Made by a program: the position numbers and the translations under genes. The notes under the pieces were generated by a model that was not told the DNA's origin, searched no databases, and saw only the letters and a program-made list of their open reading frames with translations. Shown here one piece after another: positions 52,761-63,534 of a stretch of 64,000 nucleotides of DNA. Each line of letters opens with the position of its first letter. Within the stretch, counting starts at the first letter, position 1. Source of the DNA: Epithemia pelagica (lineage: Eukaryota > Bacillariophyta > Bacillariophyceae > Surirellales > Surirellaceae); assembly GCA_946965045.2 (NCBI GenBank), contig OX337232.1:2542001-2606000 (forward strand). The letters run 5' to 3'.

Positions 52761-53879
52761 TTATACAAGCTCCGCCGCCATCATGTGCTCAAAGCCTGCG
52801 ATTTTGACAGCTTGCAACGGCCTCCACTCTGGTCCCATGAAGTCATCTATCTCTTCAGGCGAGATTCCCCATTTCATTGGTTCCCCCCTCTTCTTCAGTC
52901 GGCCCATGATGAACTCATTTTGCCAGTCCATCCAACCAAGCTTTGGCTGCTCTTGAGACGAGTGCCAGTCGACAAAGTCGAACGCCACAATAGAACCAGC
53001 TGGGGCCACTTTGGCAATTTCCTGTAAAAGACCCTTCACGTCCTCCTCCGACAAGTAAAAAGTTACACCTTCAACCACAAACATTGTTTTCTCGTTGTCG
53101 TGGTATCTCTCAACAGAGCGAAGAACATGAGAAAGCTTGTTCTCAGCCAAATCCACTTGAATCTGGCGCAAATTAGAGTCGGAAGTGGGCGAAATGTCTG
53201 CTCAGTTCGTCATTGTCTTCAAGCCAACTGCCTTCACTTTGGCAGTTGATGGGTGATCAACTTCCCAGAACGCAACATCCTTGTACTCTTGACTCATTCG
53301 AAATGATAGCGCGTCAAATCCAGCCCCAACAGCAACAACTTGTCTGATTCCGTGACCTTCAATTGCATTACGCGTTTGTTCATCAAAGAATGTTTTCCTT
53401 GCAGCGACATAGCTCAACGCGTATGGGTGAACCACTGCGCTCAGCAGCAGCCTGAGAAAGGGCGACAGAAAGAGTCCGACAAAGTCACTTGGAACCGGAA
53501 TACCACTTGCTTCCAACATATCTCGTTGTACCTGGGCGCTCCCTTCAGGAACAAGATGATAGCTAAAGAGATCGGTCCCGATAACGACATGGCACATGGC
53601 AGCCATCATGGCCGTATGACTTGGTTTTCCACCCTTGAGACGAAGATCAGCGTCATAGCGTGTAACGTTTTCCTTATCATCAGGGATGAAGAATTTGGAA
53701 ATCATGTCGGTTGCAGAACTGTATTCAGCTTCTTCTACCCATTGGGACGAATTCGAGTCACGAATGTCTGGGCTTCCAAGTGATACCGACCCCCCTGCAG
53801 CACTTAGTATAACCTCTGTCGATTGGACCTGGCGGTTTAGGAGCAGTGCTGTGGTGAATGCAAGGGCGAGTTGAATCAT
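52761..53879 (-). pseudogene. LCM/PPM-type SAM methyltransferase interrupted by TGA
   Basis: One frame of 372 codons with a single TGA at 53204-53202. It starts with a signal-peptide-like MIQLALAFTTALLLN. The SAM-binding motif is VVAVGAGFDALSFRM and the acidic strand FWEVDHPSTAKVKA. After the stop, LRQIQVDLAENKL, FVVEGVTFYLSEEDVKGLL and the family's FDFVDW segment continue. The usual length of the family is about 300-330. The stop falls in the variable loop after the ligand motif, so it is most simply a nonsense mutation. Confidence 0.75.
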
Positions 53880-53907
53880 GGACTTCAGTTTTTAGCGAAA
53901 TAATCTC

Positions 53908-53967
53908 TTTTGGTTCCTGAAATTGTGAGACTGTGACTTTTGGTTCCTGAAATTGTGAGACTGTGCA
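53908..53967. repeat. Two tandem 30-bp repeats
   Basis: tggttcctgaaattgtgaga starts at 53911 and again at 53941, in the 5' flank of the methyltransferase gene. Confidence 0.9.
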
Positions 53968-55160
53968 CAAAGAAGCTTCATGTTGAGCATTTGTAAGAAC
54001 CAGGGGTACGAGAAGCTTAGTATGTAGGACTAGCACTTCACAAGCTAGAACAGTGAATTGGAGGGTTCGTTTTCGAGAGTTCTTCTGTAAATCACTCAGC
54101 CGCGGGGAGATCGAGAATCGAGACGCAGTCTGATTAGTTTTGATCTATCCCCAGACTTACATTTCGGAATACGGAATACGTCGATATTGCTGTGCGACAT
54201 CGCAATAATCACGAGTTGACACCATCAGAACATGGTAGATGAGAGATGAGACTGCTTGGAACGTGGAATTGCCTGTCATCTATTCCATAAGAAGTAGTAG
54301 TACATTCATAATTCATATCTCTCTTACAGAACCAGAATGTTGCTGTAGGCTTACAGTTTTTAGTTTTTCCTATTCGCATTGTTTTGTTTTCACTGTCCAC
54401 CACGTGCATGGTTTGTATTCCCGAAGCAATTATACTTGGGTTCTGCGTTCTGCGAAAAAGCATTGTCCATAGTCTAGTAGTCCCCGGGAGCCGAAAGTGA
54501 AAGAAGAATGCACAGACAGTGTGGGTTTGGGGATTTGGGATCGCGGCGTGTATTCCCGGCTTGGAGGGAATAGAAACTGAGAAAGAATAATGGACAGGGA
54601 CCTGGGACTACGGGACGAGGGAACGAACTGTGAATGAGCACGAATCAATCTGTCTAGAGCTAGGGTGTCTACCTAGTGTCTACCTCTAGTAGGAGTAGAT
54701 TGTTTTGTTGGGTACTCCTACTCCATGGTCCATACGTGCCGTTGTAGGAGCATAGCTTAAAATGCTCTATTCCCAGAGATCTAACACTCCCCAGGCCCAA
54801 CCTCTTTCTCTTTCCTTACTCCTTACTCCTACTTGTTACTACGATCCAGGATCCAGGCCCAGTTCTATTCCCAAAAATAAAGACAAGCGAGACACACACA
54901 ATACACAATACCAGTACTTCATTATGGATTATTGTGGAGTTATGAATTATGAATGTCAGATGTGAGGGAGTCAAAAGTCGACGGGCAACGTTACCGTTAT
55001 CATACCATGCTTCCGTTGGCCTCACTGACGCGTAGGGTATGTCTGGGGGATTTGACTGTCTGTTCCCCAAACATTCGCAATTGTGCTCACAATTCATGCC
55101 GAGCAACATTTTTCCGCCTCTCTTCTTCACAAAAACCTGAAAGAAAGTTTCGACATCACC
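53968..55160. other. Gene-poor stretch with TAGGAGTA hairpin
   Basis: agtaggagta (54688-54697) and its complement tactcctact (54713-54722) form a 10-bp stem. Further ctcctac words lie at 54820-54835. Short frames show no recognisable protein. Confidence 0.5.
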
Positions 55161-57305
55161 ATGGTGGCTTCCGAAAACCGAGACGGGTTGTTGGTTACCT
55201 TCCCTATATACTTTGGGTTTCTGGCTGGACTAGCGGTGTTCTCTTACTTTCGAAACAAGAGACTGCATGGCGACAATGGTATCGCAGAACCACAACTTCA
55301 CTTCCTTGGAGGACGAATGCTCGGACCTTTGTTGACGGCTGGATCCATGGAACGTTGAATTGGCGTATTACTTGACTGGATACCATTGGATCAAACTTGG
55401 TCTCTCATGCGGAAAAAAGTGTTTCATAGTTTGGTTCAGCCTTCTCGGGATACACGGTAATCGGAGTTCCCAACGAAGCATTTGCCAAAGGTTGGATGGC
55501 ACTGAGTTGGCCGTCCGTCTTTCTGGCCGGATTTCCCATATTTTTTGCGGCCGGCCTCCGCATGTACAAGTTGAGCAAGGAACGCAATCACTCGACAGCC
55601 GTGGACTTTTACACGGATCGGTTCCAGTCTCAAAAGCTTCGATACTCTCTTCTTACCATGATGCTCGTGAATCAGGTAATTTACTTGGCCGCACAGGCAT
55701 TTACCTTGAAGTTCATGCTAAACTCAATTTTTGAAAACGACGAAGACTGGCCTGTCCTTCTCATCTTTGCAGGAATTCTGATCTTTGAGTGGGCTGGTGG
55801 ATTCACGTCTGTGGCTCTTTCAGATGCCGTTCAAGGACTGATTATCACGACGGCATATGTGTGTTTGCCAATAATTGTTCACAAGAACTTTCTGGGGTGG
55901 ACCGACTTGGAATGGGAAACATTTCCCTTTCAGCATTTGTACCAAAGTCCGGAGTCCGGAACGCAAGGTGCAGTGGAATGTGTTCAGTTTCATCTTGTCG
56001 GGCATGTCTCTCTTTGCCATGCCTCACTTGGTCGAACGGACCTATGCCGCCCGTGATCTCAAGTCCCTCAAGTGTGCCTACTTCTTTTTGAGCATGGCGC
56101 CTTGGTTGGTTTCCTTTGTGGGTCTTTATCTGGGTGTGCTGAGTGTACAAATCTTGGCCGAATCGGGAGTTCTCAGCAACCCGCCTCCCAGTTTCTTGCC
56201 CTTCAACTCCTTGTTAGAAGAGTTGATCAAGCTTGGAGGCTTTGCCCACGGTATTGCCGTTATTACCATTACGGCTTCCTTGGCTGCCGTCATGAGTACG
56301 GCCGACTCGGTCCTGTTGTCGACATCCCATTTGGTCGTTGCCGAGTTGGTCAATCCGACCGCTCCTGAGGTATCTGGCTCGCGCCTTACCATGATTGGCC
56401 GAGCCACAAGTCTGATTGCCGTGGGAGGTGGATTGGCTATTGGACTGCAATGGGATGAAGGTTTGACTGATCTTATTAGTGTGCAAACGTCGCTCCTTCT
56501 TCAAATCATTCCCGTCTTGCTGATTGGGTTATACAGTGTCCCGGCTGGGACGAGAGGGCAACGACTCAATACGGAACCTCACCCCTGGTGTGTCACGGCC
56601 GGTGCTTGGACTGGTTTCCTTGTCGCCATGACCATATACTTTGGTTATGCCAAAGGAGAAGACGATGTTCCAATTAATTCGGGTGTTGTAGGCGCCTTTG
56701 CCAACGTCCTCGTCATTGTGGTCCTCGAGTTGTACCGTCGCTTGTTTGTCGTCAAGGACTTGTGGACAGGCAAAGATGAAGTATCTCGGGCCATGTCGGA
56801 AGAAGAGGAATCTCATACACTCAACTTTCCGGACCGACCCGTTTGGGATGTTCCCTCGTCGAAACTCGAGTCCTATGGTCGGACCAAGTTGACCTCCCGG
56901 TCCATTCACCAGACCATGTCCGGTGTGACCGAACCCTTTCTCAATCTGTGGCTCATTGTCTTGGTGTTGGCCGTGTTTGCCTTGGCCTTTCCTTTTGTTC
57001 CGGGTGCCTTGCCGCCGCTCGATGAGAAGCGACAATTGGAATACGATCCTGGTACCATTGGAGGTATTCCTTCGTGGGCAATGAAGTGGTTGGCGACCAT
57101 CGCCGTTCTTCCTGTCATTTACTATTACACCATTTACGTCATGCCCAATGAGTTCCCCAGTTCTGAACAAACTCCAGAGGAAAAGACCGAAGAACAACCA
57201 CTGGACACGACCACCGCTAGTTTCCACATGGACAGTAGTAGCAAGTCGGACGGTGAATGGAGTCCCGAGGACAAATTGAGCAGTGAACTGATGGACGAAA
57301 ACTAG
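55161..57305 (+). pseudogene. Sodium/solute symporter (SSS family), disrupted
   Basis: The N-terminus starts caccATGG at 55161 (VTFPIYFGFLAGLAVFSYF), and the body continues with many membrane helices typical of SSS transporters: IYLAAQAFTLKFML, ITASLAAVMSTADSVLLSTSH (the sodium-site helix), LLLQIIPVLLIGLYSVP and a long C-terminal tail. The coding passes through three frames: frame of 55161 to ~55350, next frame to ~55440, third from ~55440 to ~55950, then back to the first frame to 57305. Each step is +1. Unless the assembly has errors, the gene is dead. Family members import solutes with Na+; the substrate is unknown. Confidence 0.72.
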
Positions 57306-59000
57306 TTCATTGCACCACCACCACACGCACACCATGCATTCTTGATATTCGACATTTTTCATAGTTTCATGTTTTTGATCCATTGCATACCATGGAATCC
57401 CGAACCCGTATATATCGAGCAATTATTATCAGATAACGTTTTTCTTTTTTTGACCTGAAGTTTGTAACCCATACGTTGCCTTTAGCACTTTTAGTTCCAT
57501 GGCTGACACGTCGTTTTGTAGTAGGTAGTAAGAAGCACATGCCAGCATGTGTATACTGCATGCATCAGGCCATTCTGTGTGGCACTGGTAGAGTCCGTTA
57601 CACAAGCTAGGTAGTTCCAGACCACTGTTGCTGTCGTGACACGTTTCCAACCCAGAGTGTTTGTCAGACCAAACAGTTCCATTCCATGGATGACCCACGT
57701 CGTCGTCTTGCTGGAGGACTGCTTTCGCGTTCCAACCCATCTGTTTCGTGTTTTGTTTGTTTCGGCGGAAGGAGCCGTGTCAAGTGTGCAGTGGGGGCAT
57801 GGCCTTGTTCCGCTAGCGGCCGCGAATGGATAATGTGAGTCTATGACATCGCTGCATGGATCATCCATACAGTTGGGTTGGAAGTTGTCTTGGATTCTTG
57901 TATCTCGTTGGATTCGTTTTGGTCCACCAATGATGATTTCGTGGCGCTCGTTCGTTCTGGGATACTAGTTCTAGTATTATTTGGGGACGCACTTGTGTGT
58001 GTGTTGGTATGTGGATCAAGCGGGTGGACACTTTCGACGTGGGATCAGAAGCTGCATTGAATTGAATCAATCTAGTTCCTTCGGGTCCAAAGGCGAAACG
58101 TTCTGTGACAGAATCGTGTCGGCCTGCGCTTCCCCGGAATGCAAAGGCTGGTAAATTTTCAAAGGATCATTCTTCTGCTGCTATGGGTCCCAACGCCGTG
58201 CTTTACACGTGGAATCTCAACCATTGCACTGGTGCAAATGAACGTTACCATCAGACTAATTTGACCATGGCGGATTTTTCTGGACGATTTTCATCTCTCC
58301 ATTTCTATTACAACGGTAGATCTAGGTTATTCACTAGCGCTAGGGACTCGGTTCGCTCGATTGGTGTTGTTGCGCGCTCCTTGCGCTTCTGAGAGCAACG
58401 ACGAGGGGACCTTTTACGATCAGGCTTTGTGGCACAAGGACAAGGAGTTTTTCTTATCCCTCGTAGCAATCAAACAAATAGAACGAATAGAACGGATCTC
58501 TGCGAGGGATAAGAAAACGAAGATAGTTATGGACCATAACAGATTGACGGAAGGCATGCCATGGTGAAGCCACGATACACCGCGACAAACTTGATGCCAA
58601 ACGTGACGTCATGTACTAGGAAAAATTACGTAGGCTCTACTGCGTTGGGACCCATAGCTGCTGTTGCTGCTACTGCTGCTGCTGCTGCTACTACTGCTAG
58701 TGCTGCTCCGACGCACTCATGCGGTCTACCATCCAATAGGAGTACCATAGAACTCCTCGAATGATGAGTCGTGGTGCTTTTACGGTAAGGAGAAACATGA
58801 AAAATGATGGAAGGCACTTCTCGGGATGCTGTTAGGTCGATGGCCACGCGTGGTGGATGCGCATGCAGACCAGAAGGCGCAAGCCTGTTGCTGTTGTAGT
58901 GAGCCGCCATGCGCAGGCGATATAAAGTTAAGGTACTCAGTCAGCGCTGTACTCTGTCACGCGCGAGATCGAGATCTCTGTCGAGGCGTGCGCGCCGAAG
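57306..59000. other. Intergenic with inverted repeats, no gene recognised
   Basis: Arms 58177-58196 and 58642-58661 (ctgctatgggtcccaacgc and its complement) enclose a second hairpin, 58449-58517 (ttcttatccctcg with cgagggataagaa). This could be a degenerate TIR element or foldback. A (CTG)n microsatellite follows at 58655-58700. Frames at 57480-57870 overlap on both strands and are featureless. Confidence 0.5.
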
Positions 59001-62000
59001 ATGACAGTCTTGCGTGACTGGCTGGATCGATGGTATCTTTTGGTTCGGCTCTGTTGTTGCTGCAAAAATGGCGCCGGTGACCGAACAGTACTCCAACTCC
59101 AACATCTGAATGCTCTCATCCTTTGTGTGTGTATCTTGAAAGAGCAAGGTGGTGTCTGTCCACAGGACATGTCGTTGGTCGCCCGCAACACCAATACCAT
59201 GTCGACGGCTGCTGCCACAGTACGATGGAGGTTGACGACTGTCGCACAACATACAGCAGCAATCTTCCGGACCACGACAGTGTCAAATGCTGCTGCTGCA
59301 AGACGAGGAAGCAATTGGTTGGGTGCTCCAGCATTTTCCAGTTGGACACCGCTGCGAAACAACAAGACTGTTGTTCCAGTTTGGACGGTTGCCTCATCCA
59401 TCCAACCAGTCACGTTTGGACTGCAACGACGCAGTGTGCAAGGGCCACGCTACTCTACTACCGTATCCTTGTTTTCTACAATGGCACCCAGAGGTCGTCG
59501 TCGTCGACGAAAAGGAGCCGGAGGGATGGAGGATTCTCCTTCCAAACCCCTGCTGCAAGTCCAACCCGCCCCCAACAATCGGCCGCCCATGGTCAAGGTG
59601 GCTCTCATGGGTCCCCCCAATGCCGGAAAGTCCACCTTGTACAATCGTTTGTTGGACAAGGCCATTAACAAAACCTATCGCTTGGCCACGAGTAAAATCA
59701 AGTCCCCCACCAAGAGTGGTCGACGTCGCTCGCGCCGGGACAAGGGCCGCTTTGCCGCCTACTTGTCGCAAGGCAATAGCTACGAACCGGGCATGGCCAT
59801 TGTCTCCAAAGTACCGGGTACCACACGTGATCGACGAACGGGCATTGGACGCATTGGAGGTGTCTTTTTCAAATTAATGGATACGGCTGGCATTGATGGA
59901 GAACGTCTGGATGTGTATACCAACAAGACTAAAAATCATCAACAACAACAACAACAGGACAATGCATTCGACGACGAAACAGACCCTTCCAGTGCGGCCA
60001 TGGTGAATTTGCAAGAGAGCAGTCCGGCGGAACGACATGCCTGGATGAACAAACGACATGCCAAGGGTGGATCGAAACGGCGTCGAGAAAGCAAACGACG
60101 GTTTTCCAAACAAAATCCCAAACCAAAGGGACAATTGCCGAGCCGTCCCGGTCAAATGCGACGACAGTTGCGGCAATTGCAAAAATATCAAGAGCAAGGC
60201 CATGCCACTCATGTCATTAATGTCCAACGCCATGCCGACGGGAGTGTTCGCAACGCTACCAATACATTGACCAACATTAACAATGCCGCCATGACACCTC
60301 GCGAATTGATCAAACCCATGATTCAACAAGCCCTATTGGCCGCCCAAGAAGCACATGTTATTTTGTTCCTCTTTGATGCCAAGGTTGGCATTACAGCCGA
60401 TTTTCAACAAACGTGCAAATGGCTGCGACGACTGTCGACCAAACCCATTTTGGAAAGCCGCAATGCCGACAAGTACCGATTCCTCGACGAGGACATGATG
60501 CAGCATGACGGCAACGACGAGGAGGAGAAGAATCGCCACAAGGTTCCACGTCGTCGCAAAATCTTGTTGTTGGGCAACAAATTGGAAGGAACCCATTGGA
60601 CCAGTCAACCGGATTCTCCGGTACACGATCATTTGGAAGAAGCCTCGTGGGCTGGATTGGGAACAGCCATTCCCATTTCTGCCTTGCATGGTGATGGATT
60701 GGCCGAAGTGGCGGTGGAAATTCACAAGGTACAACAAGAATTGATTTTGGAATGGGAACAAGAACGACAAGCGAAAAGAGAACAAGAACAAAAACCACTA
60801 CTACTAGAGCACGAACCAAAATTCCTTTTGCCTGAAGGGGAAGGAATGAACGAACATGAACACCATGACATGGAGGCAGAGGACACTGACATGCGGTTCC
60901 TCGATGAAGACCTCCTAGCAGAGATGGGCGGAAAGAGCCAAAAGCCTTCTCAATTGGACGAAAGAAATGATGGTGACGTGTACGACAATAAGGATGATGC
61001 TGGTGCAAAAGACAAGGCGGACGAGAAACAAGTGGATTTTAGTTCCATGGATCCCGAATCCATTGAAGTACCACATGTAGATTATTTTTTGACCAACAAC
61101 GACGACGACACCGACCAAGAAGGAAAATCTCAAAAGGAAAAGATATTGCAGTTGGCGATATTGGGTCGCGTCAATGTTGGAAAATCCAGTTTGGTCAATG
61201 CATTGTTAAAGGAAGATCGCGTGATTACCGGTGCCATGCCCGGAATGACCCGCGATGCCATTGCCATTGAATGGTCCTACCAGGGACGCCCCGTTCAATT
61301 GGTCGACACCGCCGGCTTACGAAAACCATCCAAACGAACCGATGAAGAAATTGAAGAAATGGCCGTCATGGATGCCATGAGGGCCATGAAAGTGGCCAAT
61401 GTGGCAGTCTTGGTGTTGGACGCCGGTGCGCGCATGCTGCGGCGTCAGGAACTAGCCATTTGTGAAACTGTCTTGAATGAAGGAAGAGCGTTGGTGGTTG
61501 CTGCCAACAAATTGGATTTGGTATGTGATTCCTATGACTACACGGCCAAGGACTTTGAGGAAGGTGTCCGGAACCAATTGGAAGGACGGTTTCCCATGTT
61601 GCGAAATACGCCCATTATTCCCACCTCAGCCTTGACGGGAGAAGGGGTGGAAGATCTCATGCCGGCCGTCTTTTCCGCCCGCGATCGATGGTCGCAGACC
61701 ATTCCGTCAAGTAAACTGAATAAATGGTTGCAAGAAGTTGTGGATGAACACGCTCCACCACTCATTGAAGGACGACGGCCCACTCGCATCAAATACATGG
61801 TTCAAACCAAGGGACGACCACCCACCTTTTTGTTATTCTGTAACACATTGGAATTACCGGAATCCTATATCCGGTACTTGACGAGACAGTTTCAAGAATC
61901 CTTTGATTATTATGGAATGAATGTCCGACTGGTGGTGAAACCCAGCGCCACGTCGAATCCCTACGAGCACTTGAGCCGAGAAAGGACGCGACGACAGGGC

Positions 62001-62123
62001 TTTGGATTGGGAGGAAAAGTCTTTCGATTCAAACGACAATGGGCTATCTTCAAGCGTACCGGTTCCAAGAAAAAGGAACGCAAACGTGGACGTAGGAAGA
62101 TACGCTTCGCTCGGTACCACTAG
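59001..62123 (+). CDS. der: Organellar Der/EngA double-GTPase, ribosome assembly
   Basis: 1,040 residues, about twice the bacterial length. An Arg/Ala/Thr-rich presequence is likely; translation from an internal ATG at 59169 would give a better mitochondrial start. G domain 1: GPPNAGKST (near 204), PGTTRDRR, LMDTAGI, then NKLE where NKxD is expected. It carries a ~90-residue basic insert (GGSKRRRESKRRFSKQ). An acidic linker of ~120 residues precedes G domain 2: GRVNVGKSS (near 722), PGMTRDA, VDTAGL, NKLD and TSALTGEG. The KH-like C-terminal domain follows (RIKYMVQTKGRPPTFLLF, then SYIRYLTRQFQESFDYYGMNVRL), with a basic tail. Der acts in large-subunit ribosome assembly, here presumably in an organelle. 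Confidence 0.9.
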   Translation: MTVLRDWLDRWYLLVRLCCCCKNGAGDRTVLQLQHLNALILCVCILKEQGGVCPQDMSLVARNTNTMSTAAATVRWRLTTVAQHTAAIFRTTTVSNAAAARRGSNWLGAPAFSSWTPLRNNKTVVPVWTVASSIQPVTFGLQRRSVQGPRYSTTVSLFSTMAPRGRRRRRKGAGGMEDSPSKPLLQVQPAPNNRPPMVKVALMGPPNAGKSTLYNRLLDKAINKTYRLATSKIKSPTKSGRRRSRRDKGRFAAYLSQGNSYEPGMAIVSKVPGTTRDRRTGIGRIGGVFFKLMDTAGIDGERLDVYTNKTKNHQQQQQQDNAFDDETDPSSAAMVNLQESSPAERHAWMNKRHAKGGSKRRRESKRRFSKQNPKPKGQLPSRPGQMRRQLRQLQKYQEQGHATHVINVQRHADGSVRNATNTLTNINNAAMTPRELIKPMIQQALLAAQEAHVILFLFDAKVGITADFQQTCKWLRRLSTKPILESRNADKYRFLDEDMMQHDGNDEEEKNRHKVPRRRKILLLGNKLEGTHWTSQPDSPVHDHLEEASWAGLGTAIPISALHGDGLAEVAVEIHKVQQELILEWEQERQAKREQEQKPLLLEHEPKFLLPEGEGMNEHEHHDMEAEDTDMRFLDEDLLAEMGGKSQKPSQLDERNDGDVYDNKDDAGAKDKADEKQVDFSSMDPESIEVPHVDYFLTNNDDDTDQEGKSQKEKILQLAILGRVNVGKSSLVNALLKEDRVITGAMPGMTRDAIAIEWSYQGRPVQLVDTAGLRKPSKRTDEEIEEMAVMDAMRAMKVANVAVLVLDAGARMLRRQELAICETVLNEGRALVVAANKLDLVCDSYDYTAKDFEEGVRNQLEGRFPMLRNTPIIPTSALTGEGVEDLMPAVFSARDRWSQTIPSSKLNKWLQEVVDEHAPPLIEGRRPTRIKYMVQTKGRPPTFLLFCNTLELPESYIRYLTRQFQESFDYYGMNVRLVVKPSATSNPYEHLSRERTRRQGFGLGGKVFRFKRQWAIFKRTGSKKKERKRGRRKIRFARYH

Positions 62124-62521
62124 AGTGATGCTTTTCTTGTATAGTAACTCATTTGATTTTATCCGTCGTCCTTTTTAGATCGTGAATATACCACAAGAGG
62201 AGTAGGTGCTTCTAGCTCGAAAACTATCTGTTCAAATGAACTCAAAAGTTTGGGTAACAAAGAAGAGAGCGGGCGGTCGTGGAAGAGGATTGCGTTCGGC
62301 GCGTGCAAGCCCACTACGCACTATTGTACATACGTCGATCGCTGTCATGAGCACGTTCCTCGGCGTTCGGTTTCCTTTGCACGACACGAAGTTCGCATAA
62401 AGTACAAGGAGCATGCTCGCTTGGATGGCGTCTTATCGAGAGAGATCCGTTGAAAGTTGAAACGAGCAACACGTTGTTCGCACACAACAAACAAAAACGC
62501 CTCTCATTGTTGCAATCCACC
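62124..62521. other. 5' flank of small membrane protein; part of tandem duplication
   Basis: From about 62405 the sequence is repeated at ~63118 (ctcttggatggc, cgagagagat, cacaacaaacaa). Confidence 0.45.
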
Positions 62522-62809
62522 ATGGAGAGAAACATGAAACCGCAAACCAACCAGTATGAAACGAATCTTCAAGAACATGAACCAGAAGACGTAGAAGTCA
62601 TGATTGGAGTAGAGACTCGTAACCATGATCTTTCCATAGTGTCGGATCCGTCGGTACCGAAACCACGGTCCCTGTTCTTGTCTTTGAGGGGGACCCTTTT
62701 CTTGGTGCTCGTGTTGTGGTGGCTCTACTGCCACCCCTTGCATGAAATGGCGGACGAAACCCACGCACAACTTCGCACCCACCGTCGTCTAATGATCGAT
62801 ACGGAGTAG
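62522..62809 (+). CDS. Small single-pass membrane protein
   Basis: 95 residues from ccaccATGG. An acidic N-terminal ~45 residues, a membrane segment (LFLVLVLWWLYCHPL, near 56-72), then a short His/Arg-rich tail (THAQLRTHRRLMIDTE). No family recognised. A damaged copy follows 713 bp downstream. Confidence 0.55.
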   Translation: MERNMKPQTNQYETNLQEHEPEDVEVMIGVETRNHDLSIVSDPSVPKPRSLFLSLRGTLFLVLVLWWLYCHPLHEMADETHAQLRTHRRLMIDTE

Positions 62810-63234
62810 ATGTCATGAGAAAAAGGCTGAATCAAGGTCTTGGTTCGGCGCTTGTGGTGTCGTGTGCATGGTTCACATCATGCTCGTCATGCAGGTAAGG
62901 GTGGATGGCATTGAGCTAAATCCACCTATGAGTCCCGTTACCAGTGATGACGGATAAGCCATTAAGGACACTTCCACTTCTCCGGTCTGTCCCCATATGA
63001 TGAGGCCTAACACCAAGACAGGATCGTGATTGGAAGTGACTATTCTCGACATTTTCAAAATCGGTCTTGGGCGAATCACAATGGCTGGCATTGAGAACTG
63101 ATGGAATCCTTTCAAGGTTGTAAGGAACAAGCTCTCTTGGATGGCCTCTGCCCGAGAGAGATATTTTGAAACGACCAACATTCGCAGTTCGCCCACAACA
63201 AACAAACGCCACTCATTGTGCTGCAAGATCCACC

Positions 63235-63534
63235 ATGGAATGGAACATGAAACTGCAAATCAACCAATCTGAATTAAATCTGCAAGAAGTTGAACCAAAA
63301 CACGTGGACACAGTGATGGGAGACGAGAGTGGCAACCATAGTTGATCCGCAGGGTCTGATGAATCGATAACCAAACCACGTCCTTTCTGCATGTCCTTTA
63401 GTGGGGCGCTTTTGTTGGTGATCGTGCGTGGTGGCTCTACTGTTCCTACGTTACTTGCCAGAAACGGTTTACAAAACCAACACTCAACTTCGCTCCCACC
63501 GTCGTCTAAGGATCGATGCGGAGTATAGCCATGA
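63235..63534 (+). pseudogene. Damaged copy of small membrane protein
   Basis: Starts ccaccATGG, like the upstream copy (MEWNMKLQINQSELNLQE). An in-frame TGA after SGNHS interrupts it, and a further 1-nt shift in the membrane segment moves the frame. Confidence 0.75.

Noticed and set aside
52761-53879. TGA in the methyltransferase as a selenocysteine codon
   Set aside because: It falls in a variable loop after the SAM motif, not at a redox site, and the ~200 nt downstream on the minus strand contain no ATGA that could start a SECIS core.
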